Of a stretch of 38,297 nucleotides of DNA, positions 30,146-37,275 are shown piece by piece. Origin of the DNA: Gemmatimonadota bacterium (GTDB taxonomy: Bacteria > Gemmatimonadota > Gemmatimonadetes > Gemmatimonadales > Gemmatimonadaceae). Position numbers and translations under genes: made by a program. How positions within the stretch are numbered: the stretch's first letter is position 1; every line of letters starts with the position of its first letter. Location of the stretch: the NCBI GenBank assembly GCA_016874035.1, contig VGVM01000023.1, positions 1-38,297 of the forward strand. Direction: 5' to 3'. The notes below the pieces were generated by a model that saw nothing but the letters and a program-made list of their open reading frames with translations, ran no database searches and was not told the DNA's origin.

Positions 30146-30487
30146 ATGTACGAGCCGCGCCACCATCGCCCTCTCGGGCGCAGCGCGTTTATTCGGCGAC
30201 TCGCCTCCCATGCGACCGCCGTTGGCGGCATCGTCCTGCTGTCGCTCCTCATCGGCATGGCGGGTTACCACTACTTCGAAGGCGTGCCGTGGATCGACGC
30301 GTTTCTCGATGCGGCGATGCTGCTCGGTGGGGAGGGTCCGGTAAGGGCGCCGCAGTCCTCCGCAGGCAAGCTCTTCGCCGGTTCGTACGCGCTCTATTCC
30401 GGCTTGGTCTTCCTGGTGGCACTGGCCGTGTTGATCGCGCCGATCGTCCACCGCGTCCTGCACAAGTTCCATTGGGACGAAAAGTGA
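30146..30487 (+). CDS. Small two-helix membrane protein with a K-channel-like pore segment
   Basis: A 113-residue protein if it starts at ATG 30146; an upstream in-frame ATG at 30089 adds a non-membrane tail and is less likely. The layout is helix 1 (about 24-44, ATAVGGIVLLSLLIGMAG), a re-entrant segment (WIDAFLDAAMLLGGEGPV, about 49-66), then helix 2 (AGSYALYSGLVFLVALAVLI, about 78-97) and a basic cytoplasmic tail HRVLHKFHWDEK. This resembles the two-helix plus pore loop of potassium channels, with LGGEG where the filter would be, but it is not the canonical T-x-G-[YF]-G. Similar short proteins occur in other bacteria as uncharacterised. Transport is a guess. Confidence 0.75.
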   Translation: MYEPRHHRPLGRSAFIRRLASHATAVGGIVLLSLLIGMAGYHYFEGVPWIDAFLDAAMLLGGEGPVRAPQSSAGKLFAGSYALYSGLVFLVALAVLIAPIVHRVLHKFHWDEK

Positions 30488-30516
30488 GGCGGACCCGCCC
30501 CGCAGTCGCGGTCGCC

Positions 30517-32097
30517 CTACCTCCCCACCGCTGCTCCGCACCCCGGCACCTTGTACGCACCGATCCGTGTTGAATACGTCGCGGCGCCGCGCTTGAGGTA
30601 GTCGCCCACGTACCAGAACGTGCAGTCGTCGCTCGGATCAATCGCGAGCGCGGGATAATCCTCCCAGCGGTTCGTGTGCCCCTGCGCGCCGGCGCCTTCC
30701 TGCAGCACGGACTCCCGGAAACCCATCGTGCCCGGCGGGTCCGTCGCGAGCCGCGCCGCGAAGCGCTGGCCCACGTACGCCGCCCGGCTCCCGTACGAGA
30801 AGCCGAACCCTATGTTGCCGCGCGCGTCCATGCCGATGCTCGCCATCCAGCGGAACGCGGAGTCGGGGGCGAACGTGCCCTGCTGGAAGAGCCGCGGCCT
30901 TCGGTCCGCGCCGAGCCGGAACTCGTACCAGCGTACGCCACCGCCGCTCTGCGTGGTGTTCACCGAATGCGTCGCGACGATTGACTCCTGGCTGCCGATC
31001 CGCCGATACACCACGCGGTTCATCAACTTGTCGCCCTGCGCGTCGAGCCGCCGCGCGGAATCGGGCTGCGGCACGCAGTTGGTGAGCTGCCCGTTGCACA
31101 GGTAGTTGTACGGCGCCACCGGGATCTTAAACGGTCCTTCGAGCCGCGACTTCGTGGAATCCGCCCAGTTCACGCGGTGCAGCCAGTAATAGATGCCGTC
31201 GTCGTCGAAATCGCCCTTGAGCTGCGTGCCGCCGGTCGCAAGCACGATCGCCGGCGCGCCGGGCGGCGGGACCTGCATGCCGTCAATGTCTGCGGGGTTT
31301 GGGAAGTTCACGTCGTTCACGATGTGGCACTGTTCGGTCGCCGAGAGCCCTTGCAGCATCCGCGCGCGATCCGCGACGCAGAAGTGCTTCTCGATCACGT
31401 CGTCACCGGTGCTCGTGCCGTTGTAATAGCCATCGGGCCACACGGCGATGCGCGGATAGTCCGGGAACAGCGGCCTCAGGAACTCATACTTGTAGTACGG
31501 GCCGAGCGGGTCCGGGCCGACGCTCACGGCGTAGCACATCGAGTATGGGCCGGTCGAATCGTTCGCCGGGCGCCGGAAGATGGGCATCACCACGAGCCAG
31601 CGGTCCGCCAGCTGGTCGTACTTCACGACAGCGTCGCCGTTGTTCCGCGCCTCGCACTGCCCGCCTACGCCCTGAAAGAACGCGTTCGTCGGCGCGGAGC
31701 CCACGAGCACGCGGCCCGTGGTGTCGTAGCGCGCGCCTTTCTTCGTGAAGATCGCGTAGCGCGTGTTGACGATCTGGAAGATGTGATCGGGCCCCACGGC
31801 GAGCGCATTGTCCGACGGATTGCGCACGGGCTGCGGCGGCGCGGCGCCGGCGAAGCCGATGCCGAGTCCATCGAACGACGCGAGGGCTTCGAGCGCCGGG
31901 CGCGAACCTTGCGCGCGCTGCTCGATCGCGCCGCCGAGCGCGGGAGTCGTGGGTGCGATCACCGGCGGGGGAGGCGGGGGCGGTCGCTGCATGGCCGCCG
32001 CCTGCGCAGCGGCACTGAAGATCAACAGCGAAAACAGGCCGGCGTGCGCCCACCGCGCGCCGACGCAATGCGAGGTGTCGCGCGCGGTCGAGTACAT
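30517..32097 (-). CDS. Large secreted protein of unknown function, beta-propeller-like
   Basis: A 526-residue protein with a signal peptide (about residues 18-36, GLFSLLIFSAAAQAAAMQ) and a proline run. The mature part has repeated beta-strand/turn patterns (DGLGIGFAGAAPPQPVRNPS, ALAVGPDHIFQIVNTRYAIF, NGDAVVKYDQLADRWLVVMP, YPRIAVWPDGYYNG, NRWEDYPALAIDPSDDCTFW), typical of a propeller, and several Cys residues. Recognisable relatives in other soil bacteria are uncharacterised. It begins 8 nt after the creatininase-like gene, so the two form an operon. I see no catalytic motif. It could be a binding or adhesion protein. Confidence 0.8.
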   Translation of the reverse strand: MYSTARDTSHCVGARWAHAGLFSLLIFSAAAQAAAMQRPPPPPPPVIAPTTPALGGAIEQRAQGSRPALEALASFDGLGIGFAGAAPPQPVRNPSDNALAVGPDHIFQIVNTRYAIFTKKGARYDTTGRVLVGSAPTNAFFQGVGGQCEARNNGDAVVKYDQLADRWLVVMPIFRRPANDSTGPYSMCYAVSVGPDPLGPYYKYEFLRPLFPDYPRIAVWPDGYYNGTSTGDDVIEKHFCVADRARMLQGLSATEQCHIVNDVNFPNPADIDGMQVPPPGAPAIVLATGGTQLKGDFDDDGIYYWLHRVNWADSTKSRLEGPFKIPVAPYNYLCNGQLTNCVPQPDSARRLDAQGDKLMNRVVYRRIGSQESIVATHSVNTTQSGGGVRWYEFRLGADRRPRLFQQGTFAPDSAFRWMASIGMDARGNIGFGFSYGSRAAYVGQRFAARLATDPPGTMGFRESVLQEGAGAQGHTNRWEDYPALAIDPSDDCTFWYVGDYLKRGAATYSTRIGAYKVPGCGAAVGR

Positions 32098-32105
32098 CCC
32101 GGCGC

Positions 32106-33053
32106 CTACTTCTGCCCGGCGGTCAGCTTCTGGATCTGCGCCACCGAGAGATTGACCTTGAGATCGAAGATGATCTTGCCGATCTCCGGCGACGCCTTCC
32201 GCGCATCACCGTTGATGCCGTTGTTCACGCGCGGGCGCGCGGCCGCGACCGAATCCACCGGGGCATCCGGGCACGGGACGTAGTTGCCGACGGCGGTAGG
32301 CAGAAGTTCCATCCGCACCCAGCCCTTGTCCTGTCCCAGGTACACCATGTTGGACGTGTCGTTGAGCCCCGCGTGCGACGCGCACGGGAGGCCGCGCTGC
32401 ACGAGGATCTTCGCAAACTCCGTCCGCGCCGCGTAGTACGCGTCCGGGATGTGATAGACGTACTTCCCTTCCGCCGCATACTTCGCGCTGAGTTCCGTGG
32501 CGACCTCACCGAGCTGGGCCTGCCCACCGCCGTTGTCGCCCATGATCGCCACCGTCTTGAAACCCTGCCGGAGCAATGCCTCGGCGATTTCCATGTTGAC
32601 GGCCTTGTAGAGCGCGGCCGAGATGCCGATCGAACCCGGCATTTCCGCGCTCACGCCCGCCGGCGAATACGCGAGGACGGGTGCGACAAGCGCGTTGCCC
32701 AGCTTGAGTGCGACGGCCTTGGCCATTTCGCGGGCCATAAGTGTGTGGCCGCCGTTCACGTTCTGCGGCCCTCGCTGCTCCGTGCCGCCGTTGTACACGA
32801 TCGCCGTGGTCTTGCCGAGCTCGCGGATCGCGCGCTTGACCTCGGGCCACGTCATCATCTCGATCTCGACGAGGTCGCGCGTGCGCGCCAGCGCCTCGCC
32901 CGTGGCGGGGATGGGCGGGCCGCCGCGCCCGCGACCACCACCGCGTCCGGCCTGCGCGGAATCTCCGCCGGCGCGACCGCCCTGGGCTTCCAAGAGTCCT
33001 GCGGCGCCGACCATGAGGCCAACGGCAGCGATCACACGAGAGGCATGCAGCAT
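32106..33053 (-). CDS. Secreted creatininase-family protein with an altered metal site
   Basis: A 315-residue protein with a signal peptide (ending GLLEAQ) and a Gly/Arg-rich linker (about 25-48). The creatininase fold is clear from residue 60: WPEVKRAIRELGKTTAIVYN, GGTEQRGPQNVNGGHT (89-104), PGSIGISAAL, GFKTVAIMGDNGGGQ and SHAGLNDTSNMVYL. Creatininases hydrolyse cyclic amides such as creatinine at a two-metal site whose ligands lie in ExHGxHxPxxTD, NGHGGN and HAGxxETS. Here these read EQRGPQNVNGGHT, DNGGGQ and HAGLNDTS: the second-position His of the first motif is Arg, and the NGHGGN His is absent. Metal binding may be rearranged or lost. First of a two-gene operon. Confidence 0.85.
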   Translation of the reverse strand: MLHASRVIAAVGLMVGAAGLLEAQGGRAGGDSAQAGRGGGRGRGGPPIPATGEALARTRDLVEIEMMTWPEVKRAIRELGKTTAIVYNGGTEQRGPQNVNGGHTLMAREMAKAVALKLGNALVAPVLAYSPAGVSAEMPGSIGISAALYKAVNMEIAEALLRQGFKTVAIMGDNGGGQAQLGEVATELSAKYAAEGKYVYHIPDAYYAARTEFAKILVQRGLPCASHAGLNDTSNMVYLGQDKGWVRMELLPTAVGNYVPCPDAPVDSVAAARPRVNNGINGDARKASPEIGKIIFDLKVNLSVAQIQKLTAGQK

Positions 33054-33168
33054 GAAGGGACTCCTCGTCCGGCTTGCGGTTCGGGTGGGGGCGTTCGGTA
33101 GAAGCCGTTGGCGTACCGACTTCTATAGAGTACCTCGACGCCCCGCCACCCGACAACCGGGGCTGCCG

Positions 33169-33924
33169 CTAACGGCCCGCCGCCACCAGTTCCCACCGGC
33201 CCGACACCACGACCGACACCTTGAGCTCGGGTGCCACCACCTGCGTCGCGATCCGTTCCGACCTCAGCGCCATCGCATCAGCCATCCCGTACGAAGTCGC
33301 GAGCATTCCGCCCGGCGTATCAATCCCGAGTTCCACCACGCGCCCCAACCGAAGCCCCGCCGCCATCGCGACGGCCTCCGCGCGCGCGCGGGCCTGCTCG
33401 GTCGCCTTGCGCAGCGCGTCGAGCTCCGCGCGCCGCGTGTTCGTCGCCTGGAACTCGACATTCGAGACCGTCTGTGCCCCCTCGGCCATCGCCGTGTCAA
33501 TCACGCGCCCGATCAACGCGAAATCGCGGATTCGCACGGTCATGGCGTCATTGGTCACGTAGCTCGTGTCGCGCAGGTCGTTGCGGACCTGGATGTGCGA
33601 GCGGTTACCCCAGCGCCCCCAAGCGCCGGAAGTTGGGATAGAGTCCGACGGAATCCCCAACGCCACGATGGCGGCACGGATTGCGGCGGCGCGCCGGGCG
33701 GCAAGACGGCCGGCGGCCGCGGGCGTCTTGCCCGTGGCCGTGAACTGGATGGTGACCAGGGCAAGGTCCGGCTCGACGGAGACCGTTTCGGTCCCGTTCG
33801 CGCGGATCTCGGATATTCCTTGCGTGGCCGCGGCGCCTTGGGCGCGCAGCTCGGTGGGCACGGCGACGGCGTGTGCCATCGCCAGTGCGGTTGAAGCCAG
33901 TGATACCAACAGAACTCGGCGCAT
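33169..33924 (-). CDS. Secreted SIMPL-domain (DUF541) protein
   Basis: The frame is open to 34041, but the ATG at 33924 has AGGAGG 5 nt upstream and gives a proper signal peptide (MRRVLLVSLASTALAMAHAV, ending ELRAQG): 251 residues. The SIMPL/DUF541 body follows: EIRANGTETVSVEPDLALVTIQF, AIVALGIPSDSIPTSG, VRNDLRDTSYVTNDAMTVRI, DTAMAEGAQTVSNVEF and AEAVAMAAGLRLGRVVELG. SIMPL proteins are periplasmic or surface oligomers linked in various bacteria to oxidative-stress tolerance and to signalling; the precise role is unknown. The ribosome site sits in the loop of a 5-bp stem (GTCTC/GAGAC, 33926-33940). It is divergent from the BNR protein. Confidence 0.92.
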   Translation of the reverse strand: MRRVLLVSLASTALAMAHAVAVPTELRAQGAAATQGISEIRANGTETVSVEPDLALVTIQFTATGKTPAAAGRLAARRAAAIRAAIVALGIPSDSIPTSGAWGRWGNRSHIQVRNDLRDTSYVTNDAMTVRIRDFALIGRVIDTAMAEGAQTVSNVEFQATNTRRAELDALRKATEQARARAEAVAMAAGLRLGRVVELGIDTPGGMLATSYGMADAMALRSERIATQVVAPELKVSVVVSGRWELVAAGR

Positions 33925-33925
33925 C

Positions 33926-33940
33926 GTCTCCTCCTGAGAC
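33926..33940 (-). promoter_or_regulatory. 5-bp stem presenting the SIMPL gene's ribosome site in its loop
   Basis: GTCTC (33926-33930) and GAGAC (33936-33940) are perfect inverted repeats with a 5-nt loop that on the minus strand is AGGAG, most of the Shine-Dalgarno sequence, 5 nt before the ATG. It could be a weak translational switch, or simply coincidence. Confidence 0.35.
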
Positions 33941-34034
33941 ACGGGTGAGTGCCGCGTACATTTAGGAGACGTTGGCCGCCGGATAACTTGCACACCTGAT
34001 CTGGCCAGTCCCGACCCACCCTGGAGCGAACCGT

Positions 34035-37000
34035 ATGTCATTCAAGCACTTCGGCCCTGCCGTCCTGGTGTTCGCGTTGCTCGCTGCGTCGGCGGATGCC
34101 GGCGCGCAAGCCGCCCGCCCAGCCGGACTCACCGACTCGACCTTCGCCGGCCTGTCGTACCGCAACATCGGGCCCGCCAACATGTCCGGGCGAATCGCCG
34201 ATGTTGAAGGCGTGGCCGGCGACCCGAGCCTGATCTACGTCGGTTCGGCGTCCGGCGGAGTCTGGAAGTCCACGAGCGGCGGCATCACGTGGACGCCGAT
34301 CTTCGACAAACAGCCCGTGCAATCCATCGGCGACATGGCCGTGGACCCGACGAACCCGGAAGTGATCTACGTTGGCACGGGCGAGGCGAACGTCCGCAAC
34401 TCGGTCTCGTTCGGCAACGGCGTTTACAAGTCTACGGACGGCGGCAAGACGTGGAAGCATGTCGGGCTCAGCGACACGCGGCACATCTCGCGCATCGTGA
34501 TCAACCCGCTCGACACGCGGAAGGTGTACGTCGCGGCGGTCGGGCACGCGTTCGGGCCCAACGAGGAGCGCGGCGTCTTCATGAGCGAGGACGCCGGCGA
34601 CACGTGGAAGAAGGTGCTCTACGTGGACAACATGCACGGCGCCTCGGACATTGACATTGACCCGAAGAACCCGAACCGACTGTACGCCGGCATATGGTAC
34701 TTCACCCGGAAGCAGTGGGACCACAAGTCCGGGAGCGAGAAGGGCGGCATCTTCCGCTCGATTGATGGCGGCAAGACCTGGGAGAAGGTCACGAAGGGCG
34801 TCCCGAAGCTGGTCGGGCGCATCGGCATCAAGGTCGCGCCGTCCGCGCCGAACATCGTGTATGCGGTCGCCGAGACGCGCGAGGGTTACGTGTTCAAGTC
34901 CACGGACTACGGCGAGACGTGGACCAAGACCAGCGACAACGCGCACACGCTGGGCCGCGGCTTCTACTACGCCGACCTCCGCGTGGACCCGCAGAACGAG
35001 AACCGGCTCTACACGCTGGGCATGGCGTTCACGCATTCCGTGGACGGCGGCTACACGTTCAAGATGATGAGCGGAAACTTCCACGGCGATTTCCAGACAC
35101 TCTGGATTGACCCGCGGAATCCGCGGCGCTTGCTCATGGGCGACGACGGCGGCCTGAACATCACCTATGACCAGGGCGGCGCGTGGCGCTGGGTGCAGAA
35201 CATCCCGGTCGGCCAGTTCTACCAGTTGAGCTTCGACATGAAGGAACCGTTCTACTCGGTGTCGGGCGGCCTGCAGGACAACGGCACGTGGGTCGGGCCA
35301 AGCCGCACACGGGGCAGCGCGATCCTCTCCGAGAACTGGCGTTTCATCCAGGGCGGCGACGGCTACTATGCCGTCTCACATCCGGATGACCCGGAGCAGT
35401 TCCTCTCGGACTACCAGGCCGGCGGCATCCAGGCGACCAACCTCCGCACCTTCGAGCAGCGCGAGGCGAGCCCGCAGGTGAAGCGCATGGACGGATACCC
35501 GGCCGACTCAAACAAGGTGCGATTCAACTGGAACGCGCCGATCGTGAAGTCGCCGCACGACGGCAAGGTCGTGTACTTCGCCGGCAACATCGTCTATCGC
35601 ACCACCGACTGGGGCAAGACGTGGACGGCGATCTCGCCAGATCTCTCCAAGAACGACAAGTCGAAGCAGGGTGACGCGGGCGGACCGATCCTCAAGGAGA
35701 ACACGGTCGCCGAGTACTACGCCAACGTGTACTCGCTCGAGGAATCGCCGGTGCGCGCCGGCGTGATCTGGGCCGGCACCGACGACGGCAACGTGCAGGT
35801 CACGCAGGACGGCGGTCGCACGTGGACCAATGTCGCGGCGAACATCCCGGGCGTCGGGCCCGATGCCGTCATCTCCGCCGTCGAGCCGTCGCGCCGCGAC
35901 GCCGGCACGGCTTACGTGGGCATCGAGCGGCGCATGTCGGACGATTTCAAGCCGTACGTGTTCAAGACGACGGACTACGGGCGCACCTGGACGAACATCA
36001 CGGGCAACATCCCGGCGACGGCGTACGTGCAGGTGGTGCGCGAGGACCCGAAGAACACGAACCTCATCTATGTGGGTACTGAGCTCGGGCTCTACGCAAA
36101 CTGGAACGGCGGCACGGGCGATTGGACGCGGCTGCACCTCGGCAACATGCCGTCGGTCGCCGTGCACGAGGTCCGTGTGCACCCGCGCGACAACGACCTG
36201 ATCGTGGCGACGCACGGGCGCGCGATCTGGATCTTCGACGACGCAGCGCCGATCCAGCAGATGACACGCGACATCGCGGCCAAGGCGGCGCACTTGTTCC
36301 CGACTCGGTCGGCCGTGCGCTACAACACGGGCGGCGACGCCTGGCTCTGGGGCAACGCGGGATTCCGCGGCGCGAACACGCCCTACGGAGCGCAACTCAC
36401 CTACTGGCTCAAGGACAAGCCGGCCGCGGATTCCTTGGTGAAGGTCGAGGTGCTGCTCAACGGCTCGGTGATTCGCACGCTCAAGCGCCCGGCGGCGAAC
36501 GCGGGCTTCAATCGCGTGACGTGGGACCTGCGCTACGATCCGCCGAAGGTGCTCAGTGACATGCCGGCGGATTCAGCGGAGCCGGGCGACTGGCGATCGC
36601 GGCCCATGGGGCCGCAGGCACTGCCCGGGCAGTACTCGGTGCGGCTCACGCTGAACGGGCAGGCGCAGGAGCAGCCGCTGACGATTCGCATGGACCCCAC
36701 CGCGACCGCGACCGTTGCGGACCTGCGCACGCAGTTCGAGCAGGCGTCGCGACTGAACGCCGTGATCGCGAACCTGATTGACACCGAGCGCAACCTGGTG
36801 GCATTCAAGGGTCAGGTCGGCGAGCGCAGCAAGTCGGGCTCCGAGGCACACGGCGCGGCCGCCGCGGGGCTCGTGAAGGCCGCGAGCGAGGAGATCGTGA
36901 AGCTCGACTCCGTGCGGCATCAGGTGACGCGGCCGCGCTCGGATATGGTGCCGTACTACTCAGAAGGTCCGCGCCCGCTGGACCGAGCGATGTCGTTGAT

Positions 37001-37202
37001 GGGCTCGATTGACAGTGGGCTCAACCCGTCAATCCCTGGCCAGCTCGAGTACGCCGGCGATGTGCGACGCGATGCGCAAACGGTGATTGACATGGTGGAA
37101 CGTCAGGTCGATGCGACGGTGCGGCGTATCAACCCGCTGCTGCAGCAGCTCGGCCTGCCGGCGCTGGCGCCGCCGGCGAAGAAGTCGGCGGCGATGAACT
37201 GA
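34035..37202 (+). CDS. Giant secreted sortilin/VPS10-like BNR (Asp-box) repeat protein
   Basis: A 1055-residue secreted protein with a Sec signal peptide (MSFKHFGPAVLVFALLAASA, then DAGAQA) and GGAG-type ribosome site 8 nt before the ATG. It has many Asp-box/BNR repeats, seen as KSTDGGKTWKHV, MSEDAGDTWKKV, RSIDGGKTWEKV, KSTDYGETWTKT, RTTDWGKTWTAI, VTQDGGRTWTNV and KTTDYGRTWTNI. These form the 10-bladed propellers of sortilin/VPS10-type and sialidase-like proteins. The C-terminal third (about 745-1055) lacks Asp boxes and contains a beta-sandwich (KVEVLLNGSVIRTLKRPAAN ... LPGQYSVRLTLNGQAQEQPL) followed by a helical region (about 890-1040). The families are annotated as glycosyl hydrolases, but catalytic residues are not visible. 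Its gene ends before a heptamer repeat and a strong hairpin. Confidence 0.92.
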   Translation: MSFKHFGPAVLVFALLAASADAGAQAARPAGLTDSTFAGLSYRNIGPANMSGRIADVEGVAGDPSLIYVGSASGGVWKSTSGGITWTPIFDKQPVQSIGDMAVDPTNPEVIYVGTGEANVRNSVSFGNGVYKSTDGGKTWKHVGLSDTRHISRIVINPLDTRKVYVAAVGHAFGPNEERGVFMSEDAGDTWKKVLYVDNMHGASDIDIDPKNPNRLYAGIWYFTRKQWDHKSGSEKGGIFRSIDGGKTWEKVTKGVPKLVGRIGIKVAPSAPNIVYAVAETREGYVFKSTDYGETWTKTSDNAHTLGRGFYYADLRVDPQNENRLYTLGMAFTHSVDGGYTFKMMSGNFHGDFQTLWIDPRNPRRLLMGDDGGLNITYDQGGAWRWVQNIPVGQFYQLSFDMKEPFYSVSGGLQDNGTWVGPSRTRGSAILSENWRFIQGGDGYYAVSHPDDPEQFLSDYQAGGIQATNLRTFEQREASPQVKRMDGYPADSNKVRFNWNAPIVKSPHDGKVVYFAGNIVYRTTDWGKTWTAISPDLSKNDKSKQGDAGGPILKENTVAEYYANVYSLEESPVRAGVIWAGTDDGNVQVTQDGGRTWTNVAANIPGVGPDAVISAVEPSRRDAGTAYVGIERRMSDDFKPYVFKTTDYGRTWTNITGNIPATAYVQVVREDPKNTNLIYVGTELGLYANWNGGTGDWTRLHLGNMPSVAVHEVRVHPRDNDLIVATHGRAIWIFDDAAPIQQMTRDIAAKAAHLFPTRSAVRYNTGGDAWLWGNAGFRGANTPYGAQLTYWLKDKPAADSLVKVEVLLNGSVIRTLKRPAANAGFNRVTWDLRYDPPKVLSDMPADSAEPGDWRSRPMGPQALPGQYSVRLTLNGQAQEQPLTIRMDPTATATVADLRTQFEQASRLNAVIANLIDTERNLVAFKGQVGERSKSGSEAHGAAAAGLVKAASEEIVKLDSVRHQVTRPRSDMVPYYSEGPRPLDRAMSLMGSIDSGLNPSIPGQLEYAGDVRRDAQTVIDMVERQVDATVRRINPLLQQLGLPALAPPAKKSAAMN

Positions 37203-37210
37203 ACAACAGA

Positions 37211-37238
37211 TAGTAGATAGTAGGTAGTAGATAGTAGG
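37211..37238. repeat. Second heptamer tandem repeat TAGTAG(A/G)
   Basis: Four consecutive 7-bp units (TAGTAGA, TAGTAGG, TAGTAGA, TAGTAGG) lie between the BNR gene stop (37202) and the terminator hairpin (37241). It is the same family as the array at 3481-3522, where the units are TAGTAGG. Confidence 0.85.
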
Positions 37239-37240
37239 GG

Positions 37241-37275
37241 CGCCGCGCTGACCGCAGTTTCGCGTCAGCGCGGCG
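37241..37275. terminator. Perfect 12-bp hairpin between convergent BNR and propeller genes
   Basis: CGCCGCGCTGAC (37241-37252) pairs perfectly with GTCAGCGCGGCG (37264-37275) across an 11-nt loop. It includes the last codons of the minus-strand propeller gene (stop at 37267-37265). The longest such stem in the window; no U-tract. A candidate shared terminator. Confidence 0.65.

Noticed and set aside
29519-30541. A 340-codon minus-strand frame over the 324-bp gap
   Set aside because: It overlaps antisense parts of two plus-strand genes and has no initiation signal or recognisable fold, so it was not used to fill the gap.
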